DNA of 64,000 nucleotides from Yersinia entomophaga (GTDB lineage: Bacteria; Pseudomonadota; Gammaproteobacteria; Enterobacterales; Enterobacteriaceae): assembly GCF_001656035.1 (NCBI RefSeq), contig NZ_CP010029.1:3173602-3237601 (forward strand), written 5' to 3'. The notes beneath the pieces were generated by a model that was given only the letters and a program-made list of their open reading frames with translations, made no database searches and was not told the DNA's origin. The stretch's first letter is position 1. Each line of letters starts with the position of its first letter. Shown here piece by piece: positions 11,095 to 25,079 of the stretch. The position numbers and the translations under genes are program-made.

Positions 11095-13329
11095 ATGGTT
11101 GCGGTAAGAAGTGCACATTTGAATCCAGCGGGCGAGTTTGCTCTCGACGATTGGATCGCCAGCTTGGGTCTTCCCAACCCGCAGTCATGTGAGCGATTAG
11201 CCGAAACCTGGCGTTATTGTGAACAACATACACAAGGTCATCCCGATGCCTCGCTACTGCTGTGGCGCGGCCTTGAAATGGTTGAAATCCTTTCCACCCT
11301 GAGTATGGATAACGACAGTATGCGCGCGGCGCTGCTGTTCCCATTGGTTGATGCCAATGTGGTTAACGAAGAAACCCTGACCGAACAGTTTGGCAAAGGC
11401 ATTACCTATCTGGTGCACGGCGTGCGGGATATGGATGCCATTCGCCAGCTAAAGGCCACCACTAATGATTCGATGAGTTCAGAGCAGGTGGATAATGTCC
11501 GCCGTATGTTACTGGCAATGGTGGAAGATTTCCGCTGTGTGGTCATTAAACTGGCGGAACGTATCGCTCATCTACGGGAAGTTAAAGACGCACCGGAAGA
11601 TGAACGCGTGCTGGCGGCCAAGGAATGTTCCAATATCTATGCGCCTTTGGCTAACCGCTTGGGTATTGGCCAGATTAAATGGGAGCTGGAAGATTTCTGT
11701 TTCCGTTATCTGCATCCTGATGAATACAAACAGATCGCCAAGTTGCTTCACGAGCGCCGCATCGATCGCGAACAGTTTATCGACGATTTTGTCGCTTCTT
11801 TACGTCAGGCCATGGCCGATGAAGGAATCAAAGCGGATATTTATGGCCGCCCTAAACATATCTACAGTATCTGGCGCAAAATGCAGAAGAAGTCGCTGGC
11901 GTTCGATGAGCTGTTTGACGTTCGCGCGGTGCGGGTGGTGGTTGAGCGTTTGCAGGATTGCTATGCCGCATTAGGTATTGTGCATACTCATTTCCGTCAT
12001 TTGCCAGATGAATTCGACGACTACGTAGCCAACCCTAAGCCTAATGGTTATCAGTCGATCCACACCGTGGTGCTTGGCCCGCGTGGAAAAACGCTGGAGA
12101 TTCAGATTCGAACCCGCCAGATGCATGAAGATGCGGAACTGGGTGTCGCCGCTCACTGGAAATACAAAGAAGGGGCGGTTGCGGCAGGGCGCTCAGGCTA
12201 CGAAGGGCGTATTGCCTGGCTGCGCAAACTGATCGCGTGGCAGGAAGAAATGGCCGATTCTGGCGAGATGTTGGATGAAGTTCGTAGCCAAGTGTTCGAC
12301 GATCGGGTGTATGTGTTTACGCCAAAAGGCGATGTAATTGATTTGCCAGCCGGCTCTACGCCGCTGGATTTTGCCTATCATATCCACAGCGACGTGGGTC
12401 ACCGTTGTATCGGAGCCAAGATCGGCGGGCGCATTGTGCCCTTTACCTATCAGCTGCAAATGGGCGATCAGATCGAAATTATCACCCAGAAGCAGCCGAA
12501 TCCAAGCCGTGACTGGTTGAACCCGAACCTCGGTTATGTCACCACCAGCCGCGGTCGTTCCAAAATTCATAACTGGTTCCGGAAACAGGATCGCGATAAA
12601 AATATCCTGGCTGGCCGTCAGATGCTGGACGACGAACTGGAACATATGGATATCAGCCTGAAAGAGGCCGAAAAGCTGCTGGTTCCACGCTATAACATGA
12701 ATTCGCTGGATGAAGTGTTAGCGGCCATTGGTGGCGGTGATATTCGTCTCAATCAGATGGTGAACTTCCTGCAAGGGAAGCTTAACAAACCTACGGCGGA
12801 AGAAGCCGATCTGGAGGCGTTACGCCATCTGACCAACAAAACCCAGCAGCCGTCCCGCAATAGCAGTAAAGACAGCGGTCGCATCGTGGTGGAAGGCGTC
12901 GGTAATCTGATGCATCACATCGCACGTTGCTGTCAGCCGATTCCGGGTGATGAAATCGTTGGTTTTATTACTCAAGGACGGGGGATTTCCATTCACCGCG
13001 CCGATTGTGAACAACTGCTGGATCTGCAATCTCACGCGCCGGAACGCATTGTTGATGCGGTGTGGGGAGAAAGCTATTCCAGCGGGTATTCGCTGGTGGT
13101 TCGGGTCACAGCCAACGATCGCAGCGGCTTATTACGGGACATCACCACGATTTTGGCTAACGAAAAAGTCAACGTATTGGGCGTCGCCAGCCGTAGTGAT
13201 ACCAAAAAGATGCTGGCTACCATCGATATGGATATTGAAATCTATAACTTACAGGTATTAGGTCGGGTGTTAGCTAAGCTCAATCAGTTGCCGGATGTGA
13301 TCGATGCCCGCCGCTTGCACGGCAATTAA
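11095..13329 (+). CDS. relA: (p)ppGpp synthetase I RelA
   Basis: 744 residues, identical in length to E. coli RelA. Domains in order: an N-terminal pseudo-hydrolase region in which the HD metal motif is replaced ('FPLVDANV' near 85), the synthetase domain ('RPKHIYSIWRKM' near 255, 'FDVRAVRVVV' near 275), the TGS domain (about 405-465), a zinc-finger region ('RCCQPIPGDEI' near 615) and a C-terminal ACT domain. RelA senses uncharged tRNA on ribosomes and makes the alarmone that drives the stringent response. A small GGGC/GCCC hairpin plus TTTT at 13361-13380 may end the transcript. Confidence 0.97.
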   Translation: MVAVRSAHLNPAGEFALDDWIASLGLPNPQSCERLAETWRYCEQHTQGHPDASLLLWRGLEMVEILSTLSMDNDSMRAALLFPLVDANVVNEETLTEQFGKGITYLVHGVRDMDAIRQLKATTNDSMSSEQVDNVRRMLLAMVEDFRCVVIKLAERIAHLREVKDAPEDERVLAAKECSNIYAPLANRLGIGQIKWELEDFCFRYLHPDEYKQIAKLLHERRIDREQFIDDFVASLRQAMADEGIKADIYGRPKHIYSIWRKMQKKSLAFDELFDVRAVRVVVERLQDCYAALGIVHTHFRHLPDEFDDYVANPKPNGYQSIHTVVLGPRGKTLEIQIRTRQMHEDAELGVAAHWKYKEGAVAAGRSGYEGRIAWLRKLIAWQEEMADSGEMLDEVRSQVFDDRVYVFTPKGDVIDLPAGSTPLDFAYHIHSDVGHRCIGAKIGGRIVPFTYQLQMGDQIEIITQKQPNPSRDWLNPNLGYVTTSRGRSKIHNWFRKQDRDKNILAGRQMLDDELEHMDISLKEAEKLLVPRYNMNSLDEVLAAIGGGDIRLNQMVNFLQGKLNKPTAEEADLEALRHLTNKTQQPSRNSSKDSGRIVVEGVGNLMHHIARCCQPIPGDEIVGFITQGRGISIHRADCEQLLDLQSHAPERIVDAVWGESYSSGYSLVVRVTANDRSGLLRDITTILANEKVNVLGVASRSDTKKMLATIDMDIEIYNLQVLGRVLAKLNQLPDVIDARRLHGN

Positions 13330-13482
13330 ATTAACGAGGATATCCGCGAGTGGGCGATCTGGGCTAGGCTTTGCCCTTTTAGCTCTGACCAGTGTTCGAC
13401 TTTTGAGCCGAGCGCTGGTTAACATCAATTCTACTGCGCACATTACATCTTGATTATCATAAATAAAAGTGAAAAAACCGCT

Positions 13483-14319
13483 ATGACGCCTACTGAAACC
13501 GCCGCTGATTCCACCGCTTCGGCCTTACAACGTCTGTTGGATATCATGCGCGCGTTGCGTGACCCGGAAAACGGCTGCCCGTGGGACCGTAAGCAGACTT
13601 TCGATACCATCGCGCCTTACACGCTGGAAGAAACCTACGAGGTGCTTGACGCGATTCAGCGGCAGGATTATCCCGACCTGCGTGATGAACTGGGCGATTT
13701 GCTGTTCCAGGTGGTTTTTTATGCCCAAATGGGGCAAGAACAGGGGTTATTTGCCTTCGATGATATTTGCAACGCCATCAGCGACAAACTGGTGCGCCGC
13801 CATCCTCACGTTTTCCCTGTTTCGGGTCAATCGGCCGAGGTGATGGATAGCGCAGAAATTATTGCCGGTTGGGAGCAACGCAAAGCCGGGGAACGGGCTG
13901 ATAAGGCGCTGTACTCGGCGTTGGATGATATTCCAGACGCTTTACCGGCGTTGATGAAGGCGCATAAAATCCAGAAACGCTGTGCCGCCGTTGGTTTTGA
14001 TTGGGATACGCTTGGCCCGGTGCTGGACAAAGTATACGAAGAAATCGACGAAGTGATGTTTGAAGCGAAACAGGCGGTGGTGGACGAGGAGAAACTGGGA
14101 GAGGAAATCGGCGATTTGCTATTTGCGACGGTGAATCTGTCCCGCCATTTGGGCCATAAAGCCGAAAATGCTTTGCAGGCGGCAAACCGTAAATTCGAGC
14201 GACGCTTTCGTCAGGTAGAACAGATAGTTACCGCCTCTGGCCGCAAGATGGAAGATGCCTCTTTAGCCGAAATGGAAGCCGCATGGCAGCAGGTTAAAAA
14301 GCAAGAAACTGAAATCTAA
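13483..14319 (+). CDS. mazG: Nucleoside triphosphate pyrophosphohydrolase MazG
   Basis: 278 residues from the ATG at 13483; a TTG start at 13450 would add 11 residues without family support. Two MazG domains are present. The first has 'YTLEETYEVLDAI' (EExxE metal site) near 50; the second has 'VYEEIDEVMFEAK' near 185 and the 'EEIGDLLFATVNL' helix. The protein hydrolyses NTPs, and in E. coli moderates ppGpp levels. It lies downstream of relA as in E. coli, but the mazEF toxin pair found between them there is absent. Confidence 0.95.
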   Translation: MTPTETAADSTASALQRLLDIMRALRDPENGCPWDRKQTFDTIAPYTLEETYEVLDAIQRQDYPDLRDELGDLLFQVVFYAQMGQEQGLFAFDDICNAISDKLVRRHPHVFPVSGQSAEVMDSAEIIAGWEQRKAGERADKALYSALDDIPDALPALMKAHKIQKRCAAVGFDWDTLGPVLDKVYEEIDEVMFEAKQAVVDEEKLGEEIGDLLFATVNLSRHLGHKAENALQAANRKFERRFRQVEQIVTASGRKMEDASLAEMEAAWQQVKKQETEI

Positions 14320-14515
14320 CGTGTTTTAATTCATTTGATGGATGGTTGTTGAATTTCAATTACGTTAATATATTGAATTATAACGGATAGGAAGACGGTG
14401 TTCAGCGCGCTTTTCATGAGTAAAACTCTGCGAGGCGTTGAGATCATTTGTAGCGAAACCAAGGTTCGAGTATACTACTTTCCCGTCTTGGTTCTTCCAT
14501 CGTCTTTAAACCTAA

Positions 14516-17546
<3,031 letters not shown>

Positions 17547-17572
17547 TTTCTGCCCTGATACTTACCAGAAAA

Positions 17573-17595
17573 AACCCGCTTCGGCGGGTTTTTTT
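17573..17595 (+). terminator. Rho-independent terminator of eno
   Basis: A stem AACCCGC/GCGGGTT closed by a TTCG tetraloop (17573-17590) and followed by a run of seven T. It starts 26 bases after the eno stop. Confidence 0.95.
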
Positions 17596-17931
17596 ATATC
17601 TAAAGTTAATGAAATAGAAACTATTATTTTTTATTTATATGGTTATACAGGGAATAAATGAGATCTATCGGTGATTAATTGAATTGAAACCTGTTATTCA
17701 ATTCAAAATTAACATTTCAACAAGTCATATCAATTTATATCTTAATTAAGGTTGTTTTTTTATATAAAAACAAAATAAGCTGGTTCATAATCTGCTTTGA
17801 ATACTACACTGAAGTATAAATATAGTAATAATATTATTACTATTTGGTTTGACTAGCCGGATCGCTAAATATTTAACTGCTGATTACGCTTTTTCTAAAA
17901 GCCATTATTACCTGTTTGAGGTTCTGTATCC
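17596..17931. other. AT-rich gap between eno and the flavoprotein remnant
   Basis: This stretch has no supportable gene. It is very AT-rich and contains short poly-T and poly-A tracts. It may hold the promoter of the decayed gene that follows. Confidence 0.6.
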
Positions 17932-19121
17932 ATGAAATATAGAGTTGTTATCGTCGGTGGTGGTACCGGGGAGACAATCCTTGCGATTTTGTTGGCAGGT
18001 AAACTGCAAAGGGATATTGTTTCAAAGAAAGTCGAACTTATCTTACTGTCTGATTCTCTCATGCATTATTATAAACCTGCGTTTATGTATGTAGCATTTA
18101 ATTTATTTCTTAAACAGGAATTAGAGAGACCACAAAAAATCCTATTGAGACCAGAAATAGTATTTATTATAGATAGGTCCGAAGGGTTTGATTTAAATAA
18201 ATTATCTTTACCCGCAAAGGTGAAAAATACGGTTATGATTTTTTAGTTTTTGCGTCCGGCTGCGTACCTCGACTTGAATGAATAGAGGGGTTGGTAGAAA
18301 GTGGCGATCATTTTTATCCGTATGAAGCGTCCGGCCTGTTAGCTAAAAAGCTAGCCAAAATAGAAAAGGGCGAATTTTTATCATCGTCTCTTTCCCAGAG
18401 ACATCTAACGTTCACCACCCGTGCGGAGTTGCTCCACTAGAAATGACGTTAATGCCAGATGACTATTTACGACAGCGGGGAGCGGGTAGTGCGATAGAAA
18501 TTATTTATACCTATCCGAGGGTAGCGCAGCTATTGCGTAACTGTCTCTTTTTACAGCGTCCTAGCGGAGATATTTTACCTAACGTCTTTGCTGCCAGAGA
18601 TATTAAATATCAGAGAGGCTTCACACTGAGCAAAGTCGATCCGAATAAAAAATTGCCTATTCCGCAGAAGGCGAGGCTCAACCCTTCGATATTTTGATGG
18701 CGACTCCACCTATTAGCGCTGTTGATGCGGTGCGAAATTCGGGGCTGAGTGAATGGGATAACAAAGGAGGCGGGTTGCCAACCGACCCACAAACGCTCCA
18801 GGTTTATGGGCAGCAGGGCGTTTATGTTATCGGTGATACCGTTTCTCCCTATCCGTAAAGCGGGTGGTGCCTGCCATAACCAGGCTCCTATAGTTGCAGA
18901 TAATAGTTGCAGATAATATTTTTTCCGAAATGATATTGGGTTATCCCGCGCGTGACTACGATAGGAAAGTACAGGCTATCGCCCAAATGGGGCTGAATGC
19001 CGGAATGCCGCTTTGTTATGGCTATCGGAATGATCTCTTGCCCAGGCTACCGACAAAGGTAGGCGTTTGCTACGCAGCGGCTTTAACCGCGGTCTTTATT
19101 GGGCAATGGTGCGTGGCTTAA
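17932..19121 (+). pseudogene. Decayed sulfide:quinone reductase-like FAD/NAD oxidoreductase
   Basis: The first 104 codons read MKYRVVIVGGGTG, a Rossmann FAD motif of the SQR/NDH-2 family, then a frameshift near 18225 leads to a stop. In another frame the protein continues 'YGYDFLVFASGCVPRLE', then a TGA at 18279. A further shift near 18370 restores 'HHPCGVAPLEMTLM', another shift follows near 18670 ('AEAQPFDILMATPP'), and a TAA falls after 'YVIGDTVSPYP' near 18856. A 13-base tandem duplication near 18892 breaks the last part, which ends at 19121. The pieces cover a normal SQR-like length of about 390 residues. There are at least five lesions, so it is certainly inactive. Confidence 0.85.
18892..18917 (+). 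repeat. 13-base tandem duplication inside the flavoprotein pseudogene
   Basis: AGTTGCAGATAAT occurs twice back to back. Removing one copy restores the reading frame '..APIVADNIFSEM..' across this point, so the duplication is one of the inactivating mutations. Confidence 0.85.
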
Positions 19122-19458
19122 TATAAATATTAGGAGAAATACTCGCGCCAAAGCGCGAAACCTTGAGATATATGCTCTGTGAAGGCAAAGTTATCAATGA
19201 TAAATTCGGGCTCTCATGAGGGTGGGTTTTTATAATGATGAGCTGATATAGCGATGAATTCTATAATAAAGGATTTTACAACAAAGAGTTTTTATAACAA
19301 AAAGTCGTTGGGTTCTAGCATATTGATTCCGTTTATCTCTCATGGTGATATTTTCTATGAACTCTTGCCTGCCAGTAAATGGCGTTGCTTAAGAGTTTGG
19401 CTAATCAGAATCAATAAGTATTTAATCACTATCAATCAATATTAAGGAAAAGAAAGAT
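19122..19458. other. Gap upstream of sodC
   Basis: No supportable gene. It contains a small perfect inverted repeat TCGCGC-CAAA-GCGCGA (about 19142-19157) and is otherwise AT-rich. The last part should hold the sodC promoter; AAGGAAAAG just before 19459 serves as the sodC ribosome site. Confidence 0.5.
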
Positions 19459-19983
19459 ATGAAGCTAAGCACCTTCTTGTTACCCCTTATATTTTGCTCT
19501 GGCGCAGCTTTGGCAGCGGATTTGACCGTGACTATGAATGAATCATTACCGCAGGGAAATGGCCGGGCGCTTGGCAAGATAGTCGTAACGGAAACGCCCT
19601 ATGGACTGCTATTTAGCCCTCAGTTAGCTGGATTGACACCGGGCATTCATGGTTTCCACCTGCATGAAAATGCCAGTTGCGCGTCCGCAGAAAAGGACGG
19701 AAAAATGGTACCCGCGTTAGCGGCGGGCGGGCATTTCGATCCGAAAAAAACTTCAGCGCATCTGGGGCCTTATAGTGATAAAGGACATTTGGGGGATTTG
19801 CCTGGATTGGTCGTTAACGCCGATGGTTCAGCCAACTATCAAGTCTTGGCTCCACGCCTAAAATCCTTATCGGAACTTAAACATCACGCCCTAATGATTC
19901 ATGCCGGCGGCGATAACTATGCCGATCATCCTATGCCGTTGGGCGGTGGCGGAGCGAGAATGGCCTGCGGTGTGATTGAGTAA
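19459..19983 (+). CDS. sodC: Periplasmic Cu/Zn superoxide dismutase
   Basis: 174 residues with a 20-residue signal peptide ending in ALAAD. Copper and zinc ligands are in place: 'HGFHLHENASC', 'GGHFDP', 'HLGPYSDKGHLGDLP' and 'LMIHAGGDNYADHPMPLGGGG'. Cysteines in 'NASC' and 'MACGVI' form the conserved disulfide. The enzyme removes superoxide in the periplasm, including host-derived superoxide. It stands alone between a pseudogene and queE. Confidence 0.96.
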   Translation: MKLSTFLLPLIFCSGAALAADLTVTMNESLPQGNGRALGKIVVTETPYGLLFSPQLAGLTPGIHGFHLHENASCASAEKDGKMVPALAAGGHFDPKKTSAHLGPYSDKGHLGDLPGLVVNADGSANYQVLAPRLKSLSELKHHALMIHAGGDNYADHPMPLGGGGARMACGVIE

Positions 19984-20086
19984 CCCCCTGATACAAAGAA
20001 AGCTGGCCGCCAGCAGGCGGTCGGTTTGGTGACAGCGTCAGAATCTGCGATAATCCCCCATTACCCGCTTTCATATAGAGATACTG

Positions 20087-20758
20087 ATGCTGTACCCGAT
20101 TAATGAGATGTTCCAGACTTTGCAAGGTGAGGGCTTTTTCACCGGCGTACCGGCGATATTTGTCCGTTTACAAGGCTGCCCGGTAGGGTGCAGCTGGTGT
20201 GACACCAAACATACCTGGGAGAAAAACGTCGATCGGGAAGTCGATGTGCAGCGTATTTTGGTGAAAACCGAGGAAAGCGACGCTTGGGGCAACGCCAGCG
20301 AACAACAGTTATTAACCCTTCTTCGCCAACAAGGCTATACGGCGCGCCACGTGGTAATTACCGGCGGTGAACCTTGTATTTACGATTTATTGCCGCTAAC
20401 CACTCTGCTAGAGCAGGAAGGCTTTAGCTGTCAGATCGAAACCAGTGGCACTTATGAAGTCCAATGCTCGGAAAAAACCTGGGTTACCGTTTCACCTAAA
20501 GTGAATATGCGCGGCGGGTTAAAAGTATTAGAACAGGCTTTAACTCGGGCAGATGAAGTGAAGCACCCGGTTGGGCGAATGAGAGATATTGAAGCGTTGG
20601 AGGCATTATTGGCCACGTTGCACGATAATAAACAACGAATTATCGCGCTACAGCCGATCAGTCAGAAAGAAGAGGCCACGCGACTTTGTATTGAAACCTG
20701 TATCGCCCGCAATTGGCGATTATCTATGCAGACCCACAAATATTTAAATATTGCCTGA
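20087..20758 (+). CDS. queE: 7-carboxy-7-deazaguanine synthase QueE
   Basis: 223 residues, the E. coli length. Iron-sulfur cysteines lie in 'GCPVGCSWCDTKHTW' near residue 27-40, and 'VITGGEPC' near 90 is the SAM-binding glycine motif. This radical-SAM enzyme converts carboxy-tetrahydropterin to carboxy-deazaguanine in queuosine synthesis. Its pathway partner queD lies immediately downstream on the opposite strand. Confidence 0.96.
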   Translation: MLYPINEMFQTLQGEGFFTGVPAIFVRLQGCPVGCSWCDTKHTWEKNVDREVDVQRILVKTEESDAWGNASEQQLLTLLRQQGYTARHVVITGGEPCIYDLLPLTTLLEQEGFSCQIETSGTYEVQCSEKTWVTVSPKVNMRGGLKVLEQALTRADEVKHPVGRMRDIEALEALLATLHDNKQRIIALQPISQKEEATRLCIETCIARNWRLSMQTHKYLNIA

Positions 20759-20770
20759 TAGTGAGAGGCG

Positions 20771-20798
20771 CAGGGCTGAGGGATGCTCTCCAGCCCTG
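20771..20798. terminator. Hairpin between convergent queE and queD
   Basis: CAGGGCT at 20771-20777 pairs with AGCCCTG at 20792-20798, and partial pairing continues inside. There is no clear T-run, so its strength as a terminator is uncertain. It is placed to end both transcripts. Confidence 0.5.
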
Positions 20799-20809
20799 AC
20801 CTAGCCAGA

Positions 20810-21172
20810 TTAACCGCGGTAGACGCAGCCTGCGGAGCAGGTTTCTTTTACCATGACTGCGCTCAGCTCCGGTAATTGCGGTTTCAACTGCTGCCAAATC
20901 CAAGCCGCTAAAACTTCACTGGTTGGGTTCTCCAAACCGGGGATATCGTTTAGATAATGATGATCCAAACGCTCCCAAATAGGCTGAAAAGCTGCTTTCA
21001 GCTCGGCGAAATCCATAACCCAACCGCTATGAGCATCAACTTCCCCGGTCACTTCCAGGCGAACCATAAATGAATGGCCGTGCAAACGACCACATTTGTG
21101 GCCTTCTGCCACGTTAGGTAACCGGTGTGCGGCTTCAAACTGAAAATCTTTAAATAATGTGGTGCTCATCAT
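20810..21172 (-). CDS. queD: 6-carboxy-5,6,7,8-tetrahydropterin synthase QueD
   Basis: 120 residues, close to E. coli QueD. Zinc-binding histidines are in 'FEAAHRLP' and 'GRLHGHSF', the catalytic Cys is in '[11 protein letters not shown]' near residue 27, and the C-terminal '[11 protein letters not shown]' is typical. It converts dihydroneopterin triphosphate to carboxy-tetrahydropterin, the substrate of QueE. Confidence 0.95.
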   Translation of the reverse strand: MMSTTLFKDFQFEAAHRLPNVAEGHKCGRLHGHSFMVRLEVTGEVDAHSGWVMDFAELKAAFQPIWERLDHHYLNDIPGLENPTSEVLAAWIWQQLKPQLPELSAVMVKETCSAGCVYRG

Positions 21173-21540
21173 CCTGGCCTTATTGACTCAAAAACCGCCG
21201 CATAGTACCGGAAACTGGGCGCGCAAGCTACGTTTGCCGGTCTTGGTGCGCCATCCGATTTACTATAATAACTATAATTTAGCAGCCTATGCTTTTGATT
21301 TAAAACCTTCCGCTTGGTCGATTATTGGATTTTCGGATCACAGAAATTTTTCCTAATAAGTTGAACACTTTGACTCGTATGTCATAGCGAAAAAACCGCT
21401 TAGTTGTTTTAGTTATTAATTATTTCTATCACTTCTTTAATTGTTATTATCCGGATGGTTAACCTTACAAACCTAAAGATTTATTTGCCGACAAGATATC
21501 GGACTGACACTGGCTAAAGCACAAGGGAATTCGTACCGCG
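21173..21540. other. Divergent control region between queD and cysJ
   Basis: 368 bases with no supportable gene. It should hold the queD promoter and, to the right, the cysJIH promoter. In enterobacteria the latter is activated by CysB, but I cannot define the site from the sequence. The part at about 21400-21480 is AT-rich. Confidence 0.5.
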
Positions 21541-23349
21541 ATGACGACTCAGGCTCCTCCAACTTCATTACTCCCGCTTTCGCCGGAGCAACTGGCCCGC
21601 TTACAGGCGGCGGTCGGCGAGTTTTCGCCAACGCAAATGGCGTGGCTGTCCGGGTATTTTTGGGGCATGGTCAATCAACAGCCGAACGTGCCTGCTCATG
21701 GGGTTGCAGAGCCGGAAACGCCGTGTATTACTCTGATTTCTGCGTCTCAAACCGGTAATGCGCGTCGTTTGGCCGAACAGTTGCGTGACGATCTGTTGGC
21801 AGCAAAACTAAAGGTTAATCTGGTTAATGCGGGCGACTACAAGTTTAAACAGATTGCTCAGGAGCGCCTGTTAGTCATTGTCGCCTCGACTCAAGGAGAA
21901 GGTGAGCCCGCGGAAGAAGCGGTAGCGCTGCACAAATTTCTGCTATCCAAAAAGGCGCCTAAACTGACGGAAACCGCGTTTGCGGTCTTTGGATTGGGCG
22001 ATACCTCTTACGAGTATTTCTGCAAGGCGGGTAAGGATTTTGATACGCGTCTGGCCGAATTAGGCGCAGAACGTTTGTTGGAACGTGTGGATGCCGATGT
22101 GGAATATCAGGCGCAGGCTGAACAGTGGCGGCAGCAGGTGGTGACTGTTTTACAAGCTCGCGCTCCGGCACAATCTGCCAGCGCAGCGGCGCAGACGCTA
22201 AGCGGTGCTGTGGATGAAATGACCAGCAGCCCGTATAGCAAAACTACGCCACTTACCGCACAGTTGGCGATGAACCAGAAAATCACCGGGCGAGATTCGG
22301 AAAAAGACGTACGCCATATAGAAATAGATTTAGGTGAATCCGGTTTGCGCTACCAGCCGGGGGACGCACTGGGCGTGTGGTATGAAAACGATCCGGCGTT
22401 GGTGGACGAGCTAGTCGAGTTACTGTGGCTAAAAGGCGATGAGCCGGTCACGGTGGAGGGGCAAACTTTGCCACTGCCACTGGCGCAGGCGCTGCGCTTG
22501 CACTTTGAACTGACGCAAAATACCACGGTGATTGTTGATAAATATGCCGCGCTTTCTCGCGATGAGAAACTGATTGCTCTGTTGGCGGATAAAAGCAAGT
22601 TACAGCATTACGCTCATAGCACGCCGATCGTCGATATGGTGCGTCAGGCACCGGCGGATCTGAACGCCGATCAGCTGATTGCTTTGTTACGTCCACTCAC
22701 CCCACGTTTGTATTCCATAGCTTCATCTCAGGCGGAAAATGAAACCGAAGTGCATATCACCGTTGGAGTCGTGCGCTATGACATCGATGGTCGTCCACGC
22801 AGCGGCGGTGCGTCTGGCTTCCTGGCCGATCGCTTGGAAATCGATGGCGATATTCGGGTCTTTATCGAACATAACGATAATTTCCGTTTGCCCGCTAACC
22901 CAGAAACGCCAGTCATTATGATTGGGCCGGGCACCGGTATCGCGCCTTTCCGCGCATTTATGCAACAGCGCGATGCCGAAGGTGCCAGTGGGAAAAACTG
23001 GTTGTTCTTTGGCAATCCACACTTTACCGATGATTTTCTCTATCAGGTCGAGTGGCAGCGTTATGTCAAAGAAGGTTTGCTTACCCATATCGATCTGGCC
23101 TGGTCGCGGGATCAATCGGAAAAAATATACGTACAAGACAAACTGCGCGAAAAAGGTGCAGAACTGTGGCGCTGGATACAACAAGGTGCTCATATTTACG
23201 TCTGCGGCGATGCCAATCGCATGGCTAAAGACGTCGAGAAAACTTTACTGGACGTGGTGGCTGAGCACGGTGCGATGGATGCCGAGCAAGCTGACGAATT
23301 TTTAAGTGAGCTGCGCTTTGCGCGCCGTTATCAGCGAGATGTGTACTGA
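21541..23349 (+). CDS. cysJ: Sulfite reductase flavoprotein subunit CysJ
   Basis: 602 residues. Flavodoxin domain at about 64-200 ('[16 protein letters not shown]', '[13 protein letters not shown]'), an FAD-binding linker, 'RLYSIASSQ' near 390 (FAD) and the NADPH site '[14 protein letters not shown]' near 460. The C-terminus RYQRDVY matches the family. CysJ passes electrons from NADPH through FAD and FMN to CysI. It overlaps the cysI start by one base. Confidence 0.97.
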   Translation: MTTQAPPTSLLPLSPEQLARLQAAVGEFSPTQMAWLSGYFWGMVNQQPNVPAHGVAEPETPCITLISASQTGNARRLAEQLRDDLLAAKLKVNLVNAGDYKFKQIAQERLLVIVASTQGEGEPAEEAVALHKFLLSKKAPKLTETAFAVFGLGDTSYEYFCKAGKDFDTRLAELGAERLLERVDADVEYQAQAEQWRQQVVTVLQARAPAQSASAAAQTLSGAVDEMTSSPYSKTTPLTAQLAMNQKITGRDSEKDVRHIEIDLGESGLRYQPGDALGVWYENDPALVDELVELLWLKGDEPVTVEGQTLPLPLAQALRLHFELTQNTTVIVDKYAALSRDEKLIALLADKSKLQHYAHSTPIVDMVRQAPADLNADQLIALLRPLTPRLYSIASSQAENETEVHITVGVVRYDIDGRPRSGGASGFLADRLEIDGDIRVFIEHNDNFRLPANPETPVIMIGPGTGIAPFRAFMQQRDAEGASGKNWLFFGNPHFTDDFLYQVEWQRYVKEGLLTHIDLAWSRDQSEKIYVQDKLREKGAELWRWIQQGAHIYVCGDANRMAKDVEKTLLDVVAEHGAMDAEQADEFLSELRFARRYQRDVY

Positions 23350-25079
23350 TGAATGATAAACACCCTGGACCATTGGTTGTGACTGGTCAATTGTCTGACG
23401 GCGAGCGGATGAAATCCCAGAGCAATTACCTGCGTGGCACTATTGCCGAGGATTTACATAACGGTCTGACCGGTGGTTTTTCCGGCGATAACTTCCTGTT
23501 AATTCGTTTTCATGGAATGTATCAGCAGGATGATCGTGATATTCGCGCTGAGCGAGCGGAGCAAAAATTGGAACCTCGCCATGCCATGATGCTACGTTGC
23601 CGCCTGCCGGGGGGGATTATCACGCCACAGCAATGGCTGGGCATTGATAAATTCGCGACGGACAACACGCTGTACGGCAGCATTCGTATTACCAACCGTC
23701 AGACTTTTCAGTTTCACGGTATTCTGAAAGGAAACGTTAAACCGGCTCATCAGCTATTGAATCAGTTAGGTTTAGATGCATTGGCGACGGCCAACGATGT
23801 AAACCGCAACGTACTCTGTACCTCTAATCCGGTAGAGTCTGAACTGCATCAGGAGGCCTACGAGTGGGCGAAAAGGATTTCCGAGCATTTATTGCCACGT
23901 ACTCGAGCCTACGCCGAGATTTGGCTGGATGCGGAGAAAGTGGCAACCACCGATGAAGAGCCGATTCTGGGTGCAACTTATTTGCCGAGAAAATTTAAAA
24001 CCACGGTAGTTATTCCTCCGCAAAATGATGTTGATTTGCATGCTAACGATTTGAACTTCGTTGCGGTGGCGGATAAAGGTAAATTAATCGGTTTTAACGT
24101 GTTGGTTGGTGGCGGACTGTCCATTGCGCACGGTGATAAAAATACTTACCCACGTAAAGCCAGCGATTTTGGTTTTATCCCGTTGGCGCACACGCTGGCG
24201 GTAGCTGAAGCCGTGGTAACCACCCAGCGGGATTGGGGGAATCGTACCGATCGTAAAAATGCGAAAACCAAATATACGCTAGAGCGCGTCGGCGTGGATG
24301 TGTTTAAGGCAGAAGTGGAAAAACGCGCTGGAATTAGCTTTGCACCGACCAAACCCTATGAATTTACGGGTCGGGGCGATCGCATCGGCTGGGTGAAAGG
24401 CATTGATAAAAAGTGGCATTTGACGCTGTTTATTGAGAATGGTCGCCTGCTGGATTATCCAGATCGTAGCCTGAAAACCGGCGTGGCTGAGATCGCTAAA
24501 ATTCATCAGGGAGATTTTCGCTTAACCGCTAATCAAAACCTGATTGTAGCGGGCGTACCGGAGAAAGAAAAAGATCGCATTGAGGCGCTGGCACGTCAGC
24601 ATGGGCTGATGGATAGCAACGTTAGCCGCCAACGAGAAAACTCGATGGCCTGCGTTTCATTCCCTACCTGTCCGTTGGCGATGGCGGAAGCAGAACGTTT
24701 CATGCCGGAGTTTGTCACGAAAATTGAAGGCATTCTGCACAAACATCATTTATCTGATGAATATATCGTGATGCGCGTCACCGGCTGCCCAAATGGTTGC
24801 GGTCGCGCTCTACTGGCAGAAATCGGATTAGTGGGTAAAGCGGTAGGCCGCTATAACCTGCATTTGGGCGGCAATCGTGAAGGTACGCGTATTCCGCGCA
24901 TGTATCGTGAAAACATTACCGCCGATGAGATTCTGGCAATTACCGATGAATTAGTTGGCCGTTGGGCCAAAGAGCGTGATACCAACGAAGGCTTCGGGGA
25001 TTTTATTATTCGCGCTGGTGTAATAAAGCCGGTTATTGATTCAGCCCGTGACTTTTACGAATGGCAGGGGGCGGTGTGA
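23349..25079 (+). CDS. cysI: Sulfite reductase hemoprotein subunit CysI
   Basis: 576 residues (E. coli 570). Siroheme and 4Fe-4S cysteines lie in '[17 protein letters not shown]' near 436 and '[11 protein letters not shown]' near 480. CysI reduces sulfite to sulfide using electrons from CysJ. The stop overlaps the likely GTG start of cysH, indicating translational coupling. Confidence 0.97.
   Translation: MNDKHPGPLVVTGQLSDGERMKSQSNYLRGTIAEDLHNGLTGGFSGDNFLLIRFHGMYQQDDRDIRAERAEQKLEPRHAMMLRCRLPGGIITPQQWLGIDKFATDNTLYGSIRITNRQTFQFHGILKGNVKPAHQLLNQLGLDALATANDVNRNVLCTSNPVESELHQEAYEWAKRISEHLLPRTRAYAEIWLDAEKVATTDEEPILGATYLPRKFKTTVVIPPQNDVDLHANDLNFVAVADKGKLIGFNVLVGGGLSIAHGDKNTYPRKASDFGFIPLAHTLAVAEAVVTTQRDWGNRTDRKNAKTKYTLERVGVDVFKAEVEKRAGISFAPTKPYEFTGRGDRIGWVKGIDKKWHLTLFIENGRLLDYPDRSLKTGVAEIAKIHQGDFRLTANQNLIVAGVPEKEKDRIEALARQHGLMDSNVSRQRENSMACVSFPTCPLAMAEAERFMPEFVTKIEGILHKHHLSDEYIVMRVTGCPNGCGRALLAEIGLVGKAVGRYNLHLGGNREGTRIPRMYRENITADEILAITDELVGRWAKERDTNEGFGDFIIRAGVIKPVIDSARDFYEWQGAV

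Noticed and set aside
12193..12645. A 150-codon minus-strand frame inside relA
   Set aside because: Shadow of relA with no ribosome site and no recognisable domain.
19254..19445. A 63-codon plus-strand frame before sodC
   Set aside because: AT-rich, with no ribosome site and no recognisable features; more likely part of the sodC upstream region.
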